Source: Torymus aiolomorphi
Lineage: Eukaryota > Arthropoda > Insecta > Hymenoptera > Torymidae
Reading direction: 5' to 3'
Assembly: GCA_036365515.1 (NCBI GenBank)
Contig: CM070873.1
Span: 44,631,157 to 44,695,156, forward strand
Length of the DNA: 64,000 nt
Part shown: piece by piece, positions 40,771 through 53,835 of the stretch
How the letters are laid out: each line of letters opens with the position of its first letter
Numbering within the stretch: position 1 is the first letter of the stretch
Made by a program: the position numbers and the translations under genes
The notes under the pieces: generated by a model
What the model was told of the DNA's origin: nothing
The model's database searches: none
Seen by the model: only the letters and a program-made list of their open reading frames with translations

Positions 40771-41310
40771 CTAGGAGAGGCCGCGAACTCCGGATCACGG
40801 ATTCGGCTCAAACTTTGCGATATGTTTTTGGATGTAGAAATATAAAGAAAGCTTCAATATTAGACCCTAACGCTCAAAAAATCTGAAGTTCTGCGCCTTT
40901 TTAGCTTTATTTTGAAAAAAGGCTTGAAAAAAACCTCTTCTTGAAACGGTAACCATTTAACTCCGGGGAGTCTTAAATATAATTTCAAAAATAGAAAATA
41001 AAACTAGAGAAAATAAGTTTTCATTTGCTTTTTCAAGAATTAAAAGCTTGATTCCTTCATAAGTTATGTAAGTTTAAAATTGAGCATCGAAAGTACATCA
41101 AAATATGCTGGCAGTCGAACAGTTTAATTTTAGGGATTAAACATTGCATTTTCGATGCTCAATTTTAAACTTTTATAACTTTGGAAGGAATCAACATTTT
41201 TTAATTCTTAAAAAAGCAAATGAAAGCTCATTTTCTCTAGTTTTATTTTCTATTTTTGAAATTATATTTAAGACTCCCCGGAGTTAAATGGTTACCGTTT
41301 CAAGTTGCAA
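40771..41310. mobile_element. Foldback form of the dispersed repeat, copy B
   Basis: The left part matches 31181-31570 nearly base for base at its start. After about 41090 the sequence turns back as a complement (GTTAAATGGTTACCGTTTCA against its partner TGAAACGGTAACCATTTAAC), forming arms of about 200 bp. It lies just upstream of the troponin C promoter, outside the gene. Confidence 0.7.
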
Positions 41311-44300
41311 GTAGTAGTGAGCAAAATGTTTTAGGGACGAAATAAGAAACTGTGTTGTGAAAATTATCCTTTTATCTTGTATAGAGCAATGTGCCGCTGA
41401 TTGTACGCAGTAAATTTTTCTGTATCTTTAGCAAAATTTACTATGAATTATGGTAATTTTTTAGGGACTGTACAGCTTTTCGGGACGACATCAGAATTTT
41501 TGAAAAACTGTAATGTTTATTAAATCTTTTTCTCACTATAATGATGTTAATCTATATTCGAAAAAATCATAGTGAGTTGCCGCTGGGCTAGATGTATTTT
41601 TAAAAGCGTAAAACTAATTGCACTCGTAAAAAATGTTCGGTTTCACCGAGATTTTTTAGTGCGAGATATATGAGTTTGTTGATGGACGAATTTCATCCAA
41701 TGTATGTGCGTATAAAAAAGTTATTTGAGGCTGAAAATTTTATTTTGGTCGAATAAAAATAAAAATCTTTCATAAAATAGCCACGTGTAAAGATTTCATA
41801 TTAAAAGAATCAACAGACAGATAAACAAACTTTTACAAAACACCTACTATTTTTGAAGGTTCGCCTTCGAAAACATGTTTTATTGATTCAAAGATTTTGT
41901 AAATATTTTCTTGCGAATTTCATATTCACTGAATGGTGATAAAATAAGTTATCCAATTTTCTTTTAAAAAAGAATGTATATTATAATCAACGACTACAAA
42001 ATCTTTAGAAATATTATAACTTCGAATCGGAAATTAAAATAAACTATAATTAAACTTTTCTATTAAAGATCCCGAGCAAAAGGGATATAGTCGATTATTC
42101 AAATGAAACAATGTTCTCACCTATTTCCTAACAAATTAAAAAAAAAATTAGAAATACCAAAAATCGCTAAAATACATTATAATAAACACGACGGAGGGAA
42201 AACGTTAGGCTTTAAGCTGCTGTTTACAAGCAAGGACAAAAAGAACGGATTCCCACTGCTCTCGCGATGTTTTCCAAGAAAAATACATTTATTTTCATCT
42301 TTATAAATCGCATTTTCTCGCCAACGGATAATTGCGTTCTCGCGCCGCGCGGCGGGCAGATGGATATTCCGCGAAAACAACTTGTCTCCTATATGTACCG
42401 CTTATTAAATTGCTATTTACAGGCACGAATTTGTTGACATTCGTACCCGACATAAATTCTAGAATTAACTGTACTCTCTCGCGTGAGATCCATCCTCATA
42501 GTATAAATAAAATGGGTTTTGAAATCGGAGACTTGGGTAGAGTGCAATTTATACCTAATGTAGATTGAAACTCCGTTTATACTAAATAAATTAATTCACC
42601 AAAACTCTCTTTATAATAATAACGATATTTTTCATTCGAATAAATTTTCGAAACGCTATAAGCTTTTGAACCGTCGTCCTGCAATCGATGTCGTTTCGAA
42701 ATACTCGCGTCTGACCAAATCTGCCTGTACCTACTTATACGTATATAATCCCTATTGACGTAACGGTCGCATTAGTAGTTTCCATTTTCTGTTTATGAAA
42801 TTATTACTATAATAAGTATTTTCGCTTGAATTCATACTAGTTTCGTTACAAAAAACCTCAACTATTAACCATTTCCTCAACACCATCACCATCGTAACTT
42901 ATTTTCGAGACGTATACGCCTTCCGCTACCAAGAACCATCCAATTTCGACTACCGAGAAAATCTCTGGAATCCAGACTGCATTCCACCTCACCACATCGC
43001 TGAAAATTCGCTTTTCCGCAACCTCGCCGCGGCCACATCCAAATTAAAGCATCGCGCCGGGATTCTCCAGCGCTATTTTTAACCTTGTAATACACCACCT
43101 ACTCTCTGCGCCTATAAACAATGGAAATTCTCTTACTCGCTACCTATATGCGTGCGTGTCTCTCTCTCTCCCTCTCTCTCTCTCTCGACGTTTTCCCCCG
43201 CAGGTTAATATCGCGCGGAAATAGAAAAAGAATATTATACGAGGTTGTTCGGCCTCCCATGCGCGCGCACAAGCGGCAGTAAAGTCGCGCCGGGATTTAC
43301 GGGTGTTTACCTTTATGCCTGCGCGAGATGCTTTGATCCCCAATTTTTTAGTGTATATGTATAAATATAATTATATATATATAAACACACACACGCACGC
43401 ACACAAGCATGCGCGAGATATATATATTGTAAATATTAAGCTCGGCGTGGGAGGATGGTGTGGGAGCGATCGCGCTAGACTTTTAGTCGCGCTGTTCCGG
43501 TGTCGCGCGATTTTTCTGATCTGTGGGAAGGTTACAGCGTTTTATAATCGATGGCTGGTGGGATGGGAATATTAATATTTTTCTATGTACGATGTCGTCT
43601 GACATAGGTTTGTGTGAGGTTCACAAAAGATCCACGTTATTAATTGTTTTTTTAACCTGGCCGCTCGAAAGTTGTGTGGGTTCTTGTAGTGAACTCGTGT
43701 TATTATTATATTTTCAGTTGTAGGAATCATGATAACTAAAAAATATCACATAAATGTGTTGGATTAGGTTTACACTGTAGCAATAATAGAAAAGCTCCTC
43801 GATCATTTTCGTCTTGTATATTTTTAAATCATTGTGTATGCGTGTATAAATCAGAGGCGATATTGACCGCGCAAAATTGTTTAAAATACCGCAGAAAACG
43901 AAGACCTTGCGCTTAATTTTACGTACACCGTTTCCATTGTTTCGCGAAAGTCTAAAGATAGCCGGAAATCGGGAAAAACAACGCGAAAACTACGCACTGG
44001 ATATGATTTCGCTTTCTCGTTTAGCGTTTTCAGAAGCTTTTCGTCTGCCATTGTCGATTGAGACTTCAGTGGCGCTTCTTGGACGCGTCGATTTACACGA
44101 CGGTCACTCCGCGGGCGTTGAAAACAACAGTCGTAAATTTTTCGACGAACTGACTATTAGATACATTGACAGCCAAACATGACGGTCTAATATTTTCGTC
44201 GGCGAGCGAAGTGAGGAGCTTTCAAAATGCGTGAAATATCGACGAGACTATAATATAAGAGCGCGCTATAGCTTTACTGTTTTTTTCTCCGGCGTTTACA

Positions 44301-45139
44301 TCTGTGTCGACGCGTTTATTTTTATCAATAGTACAGTTTATGTGTTCAAACATTTTTGCAGAATTGTATATGCGTAGAAAAATACTATAATATTTTTTCT
44401 TTTTTTGCGATTGAAAAGGGTAATGAAATCAGTAACAATAATGTATTACAATAAACTGGAACATATTGAAGCCTTTAGAGTATTCTTCATTATTCTAATT
44501 AAACTCTCAATTTTCTCAGTTATTAGAATTGCGTTATGTTTAATTATAGAAAAGTGGATGGCTGGGATTATAATAGATAAAAATAAAAGCCGCTGCCAAT
44601 ACATTGGCACACAGTTTGCTTAAACTAATGTATTATTTTAATTATCCAAAATCTACCTCTACAAGGAATTTCAAAGCGATTAAGTCAATTTTACAGCCGT
44701 AATCGTGTTTCATACAAAACGCATTTTTTTTCATTCTTTAATTTTTTTCTCAAAAACTAGTCAACAGAATAGAATTTAAATTTTTACAGATTATAGCTAT
44801 TTATATTCTGCATTATCATGATTTTAAAAAAATTGACCGTTTATTTTTTGAGTTATAAACTTTAAAAAAAACACGTTTTTGTTAATAACAAAAGAGCTAC
44901 AATAGCTAATGTATTTTTTTTTTTTCTGGAAAATATAGGTTTTTTTTATTCTCTTTCGAATGCAATCTGTCCGATTCAAGTATCTCAATGTTATCATTAA
45001 AAAAACGCAAAAATAAATTTTGCGAAAATCGAAAATTCGAAATAAAATAAAAACGCATCGGCGAATCAAAAAGAGGATTTCCTTTCCCCATTTACACAAA
45101 AAAACAAAAAAAATGTGACCAATCCGGTTAAAATCACAC

Positions 45140-45176
<37 letters not shown>

Positions 45177-45786
45177 CACACGCACACACACACATACACG
45201 CACGCACGCACGCGCACGCACACGCACGCACGCACTTTTTAAAATTTTTTTAACGTATAAGTGTAAAATATGGTTTTATGTCCATTAAGAGGTCGTCGGA
45301 ATCATTACAGGTACCTATTTTATACTAATTTAATTTTTAGTTTTCTTAACGATTTCAATTGCATTTTATTCAGAACAAATTAGAAAACAGTGGATGAGAA
45401 AGATAACTGATGACTATTTGAAAACGAAAAGATATGGAGAAACTAGTAAGATATCAGCAACATACTTCTCAACAGTTGCCTTTTTTCGTAACTTTTTAAT
45501 TTTCAAATTTTAATTAATTATCTTTTTCATTCACTGTTGTATTACTTATTCTCAATAAAACGTAATTAAAGTCCTTAAGAAAAACTTAAAATTAAATTAG
45601 AAAAATACGAAGTTGTCACTTGTAATGGTTCCAAAATCCCCTAATAATGTTTGAACATCAGGCATGAAATCGCATATTACTCTTTTTGTATAAAAAGTAT
45701 TATTTTGAAATCATTTTAAAATTTAAAATTTTTCTGATTTAAAAATTACAATTGAAAATATAATTTTATATGTTTTAGACTCTAAG
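41311..45786. other. Gene-free interval between troponin C and the LRR cluster
   Basis: No conserved gene was recognised. There is a CpG-rich patch with CT run at 43140-43560 and an AC run at about 43385-43405. An inverted TG-anchored repeat with a CA/CACG array ends at about 45235. ORFs at 42103, 42886, 43877 and 44405 show no domain and no splice partners. Confidence 0.4.
44980..45240 (-). repeat. Inverted copy of the TG-anchored repeat with CA/CACG array
   Basis: Microsatellite of CA and CGCA units at 45136-45235, with ATGTGACCAATCCGGTTAAA just before it. Read on the minus strand, the order is TG array followed by a (ACC)GATTGGTC-type word, as in other copies. Confidence 0.45.
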
Positions 45787-46944
45787 ATGCTTCTTTCAAT
45801 CATCAGTCTATTATTCTGCATTGGTATTATAAATGCTAACACGAATGATCAATTTAATACACCGATTGAATTTCCATTACGCAACATTCAAAGTTCTATT
45901 AATATAGAAAGTGAATCAAGTTATAAGTTAAATTTTACGTCTAAGTTTCACCAGTCCTTAAATAGTCACGGATATGTTCTTAATTTACCAAAATTAAATC
46001 TTCAGTGGCCACCGAATCCATATCCTGACTTTATAGAGTGTTCAAAAGTTGTTACTATAAATGTTCAAGAAAACACTATATATCGAATAGCACCTGGCTC
46101 TTTTGATTCAGTACCGAACGTTCAATATCTGGATCTTTCGAGAAATAGATTATCATTTTGCGATTTTTTTAACTATGGTAGCTGCCTTCAAAATCTTGTT
46201 ACCTTGATCATCGAGGAGAACCGTTTGCCGGATGACAGCTTAGATCATGATATAAGCAAGGCTGGCTGGTTTCCACAATTACGTTATCTTTATATTCGCA
46301 AGGATCCACCGACTCTTGCTCACCTGCATATCGAACGTAATCGCATTTCTACAATGAGCAGCACTATTGTACGAAATTTAAAAACTCAACGCAGATGGTA
46401 ATATAATTGGATCCATATGCTACAAAAATTGCAGGGAAACGTCACTCGAGCTCCTCGGCACTACGAAGCTCGAGGTTTTATCTTTGGCCGAAAACAAGAT
46501 CACTCAGAGGCCTGCACCTTTCGTGACACATACAGTCTTACGAGCTTGAACTTGTCGAGCAACAACATTGAGATGGTCCATTCGTCAACCTTCACCTCTC
46601 TGCGTGCACTTGCGCAACTCTACTTGGATAACAACCTACTGATGACCATGACTAATTTGAACGGCAATTGGTATCTCAAGACGTTGTCGTTGCGTAACAA
46701 TAAATTGACAGTGATAAGAAGAGAATCTTTTGGTAATGTAAAAACTTTACAGAGATTGCTGTTAGGGGGTAATCGTATTCAAAACATTCAGTGTAACACC
46801 TTTGCCGATCTTACCTGGCTTTAAGAGCTTGATTTGTCGAATAACGAATTGAAAAGTCTTCCAAGTGGATGGATGCCCGGACTGGTTAATTTAAAGTATT
46901 TAGATTTGCGAAGTAACAGATTTACCTACGTTTATCAACTATAA
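45787..46944 (+). pseudogene. Secreted leucine-rich-repeat protein, disabled copy 1
   Basis: Begins with a clear signal peptide (LLSIISLLFCIGIINA) and LRR units (NVQYLDLSRNRLSFCDF, LVTLIIEENRLP). The frame closes at 46401. LRR coding continues in shifted frames: KLEVLSLAENKITQR near 46465-46515, then SLTSLNLSSNNIEMV onward, with an in-frame TAA at 46822-46824 followed by ELDLSNNELKSLPSGW and the final stop at 46944. At least two frameshifts and one nonsense codon mean it cannot give a full-length protein. It could be a pseudogene or an assembly with errors. Confidence 0.7.
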
Positions 46945-47620
46945 CTTAGTACTTCAATATCTCTCTCAACAATTTACTTACAAAATAATAAAATTACACA
47001 AAACCATAAAAATGAGATTCAACAGTATTGTCCATACGCTCAAGTATATTTGGATAGCTGTAATTTTAGTTGTTCTTATTCTAAATGTTAATCTAGTTAA
47101 CATAGGTAATAGGCTCGCAAAGAAATATTGAATTTTAAGTAAAATGTTAGTTGTCGTAAGATTTTATCTATTTAAACACATATGTAAATATGTATTTATT
47201 AAAATTATTTGCTTACGTAATTATTAATATTATTACTATTGTATTATGCTCAATGTAAAACCGCAATGCAGATAATACAAAGTTTATATTTTCTTACATT
47301 TTGTTTTCTCGTATTTAGTCTAATATTGAGTAAGAGCTGGACTTTGCATGGAAACTTTAATTTTTTGTTTGTTGGAATATCACTTTCTACTGATATCACG
47401 AGTCTGTTGAATTTTATAAATACAAATTTCTCTTCATTTACATATAAGTGCGCGTGAGAGCACATCAGTATAAATACTTAATTATTGTCTCGTCGCTTGA
47501 GTTTTCTTTCTTCCACAGTGATCATAGCAATATTATATAACTACATCAATGTTGCGATGTTAAGTTCTTTAAATATAAAGTAGAAGTAAATGAAAATTTG
47601 TGAAACTAATATTTAAAGTG
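46945..47620. other. Gene-free spacer in the LRR cluster
   Basis: AT-rich DNA between the first and second LRR copies. ORFs at 47239-47465 on both strands have no recognisable domain. Confidence 0.4.
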
Positions 47621-47624
47621 CAAA

Positions 47625-48998
47625 ATGTTACATGGTATAGTGAAAAAACAAAGTACTTTCCAATTATTCATATTAATTTGTTGTTACTCATTGCTAACTC
47701 ATGCTCAATTCAAGACTATTACATATAAAAAGTGAATAATTGTGATATAACGTTGGATCTTTCTAACACGGGATTAAAATGTTTAAGTGCAGATTTCATA
47801 AACACCGACTATTTAAGAAATTTGATATTGCAAAACAACACCATACAAGATTTTGAAGAAGGAATTTTTGGTAATCAACCTTATTTGGAATTTCTGGATT
47901 TATCAAGAAATCAATTAAGTCTAAGTAAATTTTTTAGACATGGCGGGCAGTCCAGTTTAAAAGTTCTCATTTTAGATCATAATAACTTTTATTCAGATAA
48001 GAATGTGCAGAATATTGTTGACGACGAAGATTTAGACGACGAAAATGAAAATATTGGCACAAAAGGAAGTTTAAATAATAATAATAAACGACTTCATGTC
48101 CCATACGACTTTCCCGAATTAAACTATCTCTCACTTCGAAATGTTCATATTAATTAATCGTTTTCCCAAACTAAATCATCTTGATTTATCAGAAAATAAT
48201 TTCACTGATGTAATGTTGAATTTTTTACTGCAAAATAAATCAAGTACTATTACGGATCTTGTTTTGGAAAATGTTGGACTAACTATTGAAAGAACAGAAC
48301 ATCTTAAGCACGTTGAACGCATAAATTTAAGTCACAACCAATTACCCAGACTCAGTAGCCATAAGTGCCATGGCAATACATTGTGTTTTGAAAGTATGGA
48401 CAACTTAAAATTTTTATCTATATAGAATTGTTCAGTGACGTACATTGAAGAAAATGCATTTAAATATATGAAAAGTTTATCGGAATTGGATATTTCAGAC
48501 AATCTTCTTAGGCAAATACCAAATAAAACTTTTAACTACGTACCTTCCTTGTCGACGTTAGATTTAAGTAGAAATCCATTATATTCTTTTCCTAACATCG
48601 AAAATTTACAAAATTTAACCTCATTAGTTTTAGATGAAACGAAAATAAAAAAAATGTTACGATCTTTGTAAAAATTGGTGGATTTGCTGAGATTAAAATA
48701 TCTTTCAATTCGCGGTAACAAAATTAAAAATATTCGTTCTACTTTATTTAAAAATTTACCATTATTGGAAAAATTAGATTTAAGTAATAATCAAATAACA
48801 TCAATACCTTCTTGGAGTTCACAAAAGCAACTCCGTCAACTCTTCTTGAGTTCCAACAAAATCATAAATTTAGATGATTTGTCTATCAAAGAAGCAAAAT
48901 CGTTGGAAGTTTTAGATCTTAAAAATAATTCACTGTCCCAAATAAAAATTACTTCATTAAAAGATTTGCCAAATAATGATGTAATTTTAGATTTGTAA
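47625..48998 (+). pseudogene. Secreted leucine-rich-repeat protein, disabled copy 2
   Basis: ATG at 47625 opens a signal-peptide-like segment (FQLFILICCYSLLTHA), but the frame slips by one base in an A run near 47730 before NCDITLDLSNTGLKCL. It then continues with LRRs to 48157, shifts again to NRFPKLNHLDLSEN, meets TAG at 48423-48425 and TAA at 48669-48671, and ends LPNNDVILDL. The repeat order matches the intact neighbour at 49516 (FPKLNHLD, IPNKTFNYVPSLSTLDLSRN). Two frameshifts and two nonsense codons mark it as a pseudogene. Confidence 0.75.
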
Positions 48999-49515
48999 TA
49001 CGTGCATATATTATAAACGATAAATTTATATAAAGTAATGCAAACATTATTGATTGCATAACGGAAAAATAAATTCTAAATTTAATTTGTATAGATGATA
49101 TGCTATTCTAGAACTGTGTGTAATTGATTTCGTATTATTAATAATTAAAATTTTCCGGTTTTTATATTCTATGTTATTAGTTTAATAGTTCCAAAGCATA
49201 TATTTATTTATTTAAACGATTATATATTATCGTTATAAATGTATCTGATAAAAAATGATTTATTTTATCTATTTCTTTTGTATGTAAAGATTACTACTAA
49301 TATAAAACTTAATCTGAGGTTGAAGAAACTTCTCAGTTCGTAGAAGTCTAATTTATGACTATGATAGTAAGTAGTTGATAAAATATCAGTACTTTCTTTG
49401 TTACTGGGTACTATAAATGTAGCAAACTATCACATTGGAGGCTCAGTTACGTCTGTTCTTGAAGATTCAAGCTTATTAAGTCAAAGTTAATACGACAATT
49501 TACATAATTCTCACA

Positions 49516-51030
49516 ATGAGTAAACAAATAATATTTCAATTTATATTAATATACAGTTTATCTTGCGACATAATAAGTGCCAAAAATCTTGGAGCAAATG
49601 AACCAACTATTGAAGAGAGTGATGTGAATGATCTTGCTACAAAAAATGTACTTAGTGGGTCAGCGAATTGCAACGTCATGTTAAATTTCTCTAACATACA
49701 ATTGAATCGCATCGGATATAATTTTATTGCAAGTCCTTATGTTAGAAATTTGACTTTGCAAAACAATCAAATAACTTTTGCTGAAGAAAATGCTTTTAAT
49801 AGTCTACCAAATTTGGAGTACTTAGATTTGTCGAATAATAAGTTTCAGCTCAATAAATTATTTTCATTAGGTGGACATAAAAAGTTAGAAGTTCTAATTT
49901 TGGACTATAATTGTGGAGGTTCTTACTGCCCGCCAACTATAAAAAGTAAATCCGATGATTCGGATTTCGACAGAAATGAAAATTCTATGGATGCAACCAC
50001 AATTCGGAATCGTGATTATGACTATGGATATTACAGAAGAACCACTACTGTAAGAACCACGACACAGAATTATTATGGTAGGAATTACGATTCTACTGGT
50101 GAACTTCAGCTAGGTCTAACAAATTATTTTCCTGCATTAAGATTTCTTTCTTTACGAAAAATTGGCATGAATACTTTAACTCATATGTTTAAACAATGTT
50201 TTCCGAAATTAAATCATTTAGATATTTCGGAAAACGATTTATATCAGCCTGCAAATAATGTATTTGTTAATATTCCTATTACACTAAAAAATTTAGTGAT
50301 GGAGGCTACTGGATTGACTGCAATGAGTACTCAGAACTTTCCAGATCTCATGTTCTTAAACCTTAATTTTAATAAGTTCGAAACTCTTAGTAATCACTAC
50401 TGTTACGAAAATACATTATGTTTGCAAGATCTACATAGTTTACTTTATTTGTCTATTTCTGATTGTATGATAACCAAAATCGAAATCGATGCTTTTAAAG
50501 ATACTCAAAATTTATTGGGTCTAGATATTTCTAATAACAAAATTATAGATATACCCAACGGTACTTTTGGTTATATATCGTCATTAAAAGAATTAGACTT
50601 AAGTCGAAATAATCTTACAGCAATGCCTGATTTTAGCCTTTTGAAAAATTTATCTTCATTAATACTGAATAGTATGCAAAACAAAATAATATTTAACTCT
50701 CTTGATGCTTTTTCTTACCTGCCTAATTTAAAAATGATTTCTTTACGTCACAATCATATTGACGTACTAACTTCTGAATTTTTTAATAATTTACCGTCAT
50801 TGGAAGAGATTGATTTAAGCTACAATTATATTACATCGCTACCAGCATGGAAATCACAAAATGTTCTATGTAATTTATATTTGAATTATAATAAGATTTC
50901 TAATATTGATGATTTATTTTTACTCGATGCTAAGTCATTGGAAAAATTATATCTAAAAAATAATCCCGTACGTATCTTTAAAATTGAATCTTTGAAAAAC
51001 ATATCTGATAATGCGACTTTATTTTTCTAG
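49516..51030 (+). CDS. Secreted leucine-rich-repeat protein, intact copy
   Basis: Single-exon ORF of 504 residues with a signal peptide (about 1-22, ending near DIISA). It is followed by a short N-terminal part with NCNVMLNFS and then about a dozen LRRs of the LxxLxLxxN type, such as LEYLDLSNNKF, LLGLDISNNKI and LKELDLSRNNL. Residues about 134-200 form a low-complexity insertion rich in Asp, Tyr, Thr and Arg (a YDYGYYRRTTT-type stretch) that interrupts the repeats. There is no transmembrane helix at the C-terminus and no obvious LRR-CT cysteine cap, so it is probably secreted. Ligand and role are unknown. It is the only intact member of the local cluster. Confidence 0.85.
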   Translation: MSKQIIFQFILIYSLSCDIISAKNLGANEPTIEESDVNDLATKNVLSGSANCNVMLNFSNIQLNRIGYNFIASPYVRNLTLQNNQITFAEENAFNSLPNLEYLDLSNNKFQLNKLFSLGGHKKLEVLILDYNCGGSYCPPTIKSKSDDSDFDRNENSMDATTIRNRDYDYGYYRRTTTVRTTTQNYYGRNYDSTGELQLGLTNYFPALRFLSLRKIGMNTLTHMFKQCFPKLNHLDISENDLYQPANNVFVNIPITLKNLVMEATGLTAMSTQNFPDLMFLNLNFNKFETLSNHYCYENTLCLQDLHSLLYLSISDCMITKIEIDAFKDTQNLLGLDISNNKIIDIPNGTFGYISSLKELDLSRNNLTAMPDFSLLKNLSSLILNSMQNKIIFNSLDAFSYLPNLKMISLRHNHIDVLTSEFFNNLPSLEEIDLSYNYITSLPAWKSQNVLCNLYLNYNKISNIDDLFLLDAKSLEKLYLKNNPVRIFKIESLKNISDNATLFF

Positions 51031-51349
51031 AAATAGTAGCAAAAATATAATGATTGTTGTAGGAAGAAGAAAGTTCTTAAAACTTTAATGTACAAGCTTT
51101 ATCAAATCGATATTCATATAAAAAATAATATAAAAAATGAATTCTTTAAATCTTTAGTTTTTCTATTAGAATTACCAATAATTCTACCAATATTGTAAAT
51201 CTGTAATATATTTTAAATAAAATAAACTTTCATAACAAATTTTGTCCTTACATTACAATACATTACACTTCCTATTCATATTTTTGAATGTTTATTCGAG
51301 TGGAAACTGATATGCTAAAAGATGACGCTGTGGAACTACATAAGTTCTT

Positions 51350-51620
51350 AGATTTCTCAATTGCTTCCTTAAACAGGAAGTTTTGTAACAGTGAAAAAAA
51401 TTTGTGAGACAAAAAATGTTTAAAAACATTTTTTAAGACTTTTGGGACTAGAATCTGTCGTTTTTGAGCAAAAATATGTTCCTATGTGTGTAGGTGTGAG
51501 GGTGTGTGTGTGGGCGATAACTTTTGAACCATTCGACCAATTTTCATCGGACAAAGCTCTTTCTCTTCGTTTCGGAGAAGATTTTGAAGGACGTAACTTA
51601 TTTTTTTATTTTATCGATTT
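51350..51620 (+). repeat. TG-anchored dispersed repeat
   Basis: Full order of blocks: GGAAGTTTTGTAACAGTGAA, GAGACAAAAAATGTT, TG array with GTAGGTGTGAGG (about 51485-51515), then AACTTTTGAACCATTCGACC, TTTTCATCGGACAAAGCTCT and TCTCTTCG. The same blocks lie inverted at 53640-53830. Confidence 0.65.
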
Positions 51621-52208
51621 TCTTTTGTTTTGGATACTTCACAGCAGCAGCAGCTGACTAGAGTCATCGATTGACAGAGGCTATGTGAGCGCCGACGACA
51701 ACGCCGTGGATGAAGTGGATTGAAGTCAATTTAAACCTCTACTCATAATGTTAAATGGAATGTATAATTAATAAAATGTAATAATCGAGAGGTAATTGTA
51801 TGTGGTTGTACCTCACAGGTGGGAGCGATGGTTAGGGCTCCCACTATTTCAAAAAATAAAAAAATTTTCATCACTCCATGAATTTTGAATTCCCGCCAGC
51901 CTCTGTTGGATAAATGGAAAATTGAACGGCGAAACGGACAAAATTTTAGGAGTTGTGATATGACTTTATTGGTCGATAATGTAGTTATCGATCAATAAAT
52001 TTATATCTATGTTAATTTAAATTTTGAAACTTTCGCGCGCGCTTCCACTCTTCGATGGTCTGCTACTGCAGCTGCTGCTGCTGCAATGAAGAGAGGGTTT
52101 CTCGGAAATTGTTGGAATTTCACTCCTGATAGTGAAAATGTGTCTTCGTGCGGAAAGTAATAGAGATAAGTGATGATATTATTTTGTAATGTACAGTGCT
52201 TGTGGCTA

Positions 52209-52325
52209 AAAAAATAAAAAAAATGAAAAAAAATAAAAAATGAAAAAAATGAAAAAAATGAAAAAAAAAGAAAAAATGGAAAAAATGAAAAAAAAATGAA
52301 AAAAAAAGAAAAAAATGAAAAAAAT
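52209..52325. repeat. Degenerate GAAAAAAT minisatellite
   Basis: About 115 bp of AAAAAATGAAAAA-type units with variable A runs. A TTAATTAATTAATTAA palindrome follows at about 52331-52346. Confidence 0.8.
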
Positions 52326-52469
52326 AATAATTAATTAATTAATTATTCAACAAAATACCACCCGCCCTCACACGATGTGAGCGTAGGTGGTTATCAAGTG
52401 TTGGAACACAGCCTGACTTATAGCCGGCACCGCGCCGACTGTAACAGAGAAATACAAAAAAATTTGTGG

Positions 52470-52760
52470 GGATTTCTACTGCTCGCCAACTGTAAAAACC
52501 AAATATGAAGATGATACAAATTTCGACAGAAATGAAAAATTGATGAATACAAGCCCAAACGATCCATATCGTAATCCAGATGAATTTCACTTTTACGAAA
52601 GTACTACGACACAGAATTCTTACAGTGTGAATTCCGATTCTACGGTTGTACTTCAGCTCTATAATCAGAATTACTTTCCTGAATTAAGATTTCTTTCTTT
52701 ACGAAAAATTGGCATGAATACTTTATGTTTTACTTTCATTTTCATTTTACAATTTGTATA
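52470..52760 (+). pseudogene. Fragment of the LRR gene (central insertion region)
   Basis: About 97 codons match the middle of the intact gene at 49516: YCSPTVKTKYEDDTNFDRNE against YCPPTIKSKSDDSDFDRNE, TTTQNSYSVNSDST against the same low-complexity part, and YFPELRFLSLRKIGMNTL. It then runs into unrelated sequence. No start codon or signal peptide. It is a partial duplicate. Confidence 0.75.
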
Positions 52761-53410
52761 ATTGTTATTTATGATCAGAAAACCTTTCCATGAAGGTGGA
52801 GATTTTGAGGTGAGAATTATTTCTGGATGCTTTATCTTTATCAATATTTCATCAAAATTATCCATAATCTAAAACCGCGTTCCTTGCTGCAAATAAAATA
52901 CATTGATTGTTTACATCAGTATATAGGTAAATAATTGTTATTTATCAGCGTGCATGTGTTTTACATATTTTATTTTTTCAAACTTATTTTACACAATTAA
53001 CTTTAATTTTTTATGTTTTACAAATTTCTCGAACTGGGTTCGAAGATATAAAAAAGCTATCTCTGGGCCAAATTTCATGACGATTGATTGATTTTTACTC
53101 CTGTTATCAAATGTGAATGAAAACGCACTTTTTACTAACATAATTTATTTCTCGAAAACGAATGAATTTATTTAATACAATATTGTACTCCATAAGTGTA
53201 ATAAGTCGTTAACATTTTGAGTCGGCAAATAAAATATTTTTTTAGAAATTAATTAAAGAAGTATAAAAATATTTTCATTAATAACAAATGATAGACTGCT
53301 GATAATTTAAATATGAAAAAAAGAAAATGTAGGTAATTTAAAGACCTTTATACCCTTCTAACCTCAAAATCACAACTTTGATATGATTTTTCGGCGCTCG
53401 TAGTATAAAA

Positions 53411-53535
53411 TACCGTTCGAAACTAGTGCGTAAGTCGATTATTTAGTGGTGTGGCTTTTTCGCACTCGCTTCGCTCGTGCAAAAAGTCACACCAGCTAAA
53501 TAATCGACTTCCCCACCCGTGTCGAAATGTACTAT
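53411..53535. repeat. Compact hairpin with CTCGCTTCGCTCG core
   Basis: AGTCGATTATTTAG and CTAAATAATCGACT pair at the outside of a core GCACTCGCTTCGCTCGTGC. Similar in type to 20306-20526. Confidence 0.55.
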
Positions 53536-53639
53536 TAGAAAAAAATACCGGCTGTAACATGATAAAAAATCAAAAAAACGAAAAATTTTAAATGGTTTTT
53601 GGTTATAAAACAAAAGAAAATCAATCAAATCGAAAAATA

Positions 53640-53830
53640 GGTTATGCACTTAAAAATATCCTCCCAAAAGAAGAGAACAAGCTTTGTCCGATGAAAATCG
53701 GTGGAATGGCTCAAAAGTAATCTCTTGTAGACACACACGCGCGAAAGTTTTTTTGCTTAAAAACAACTGATTGTCTTGCCAAAAGTGTTAAAACATGTTT
53801 TTAAACAATTTTTGTCTCAATAAACTTGCG
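53640..53830 (-). repeat. Inverted copy of the TG-anchored repeat
   Basis: The complement contains TTTTCATCGGACAAAGCTTG, a short TG run and the GAGACAAAAATTG block, in the same order as 51350-51620. Confidence 0.6.
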
Positions 53831-53835
53831 CGAGC

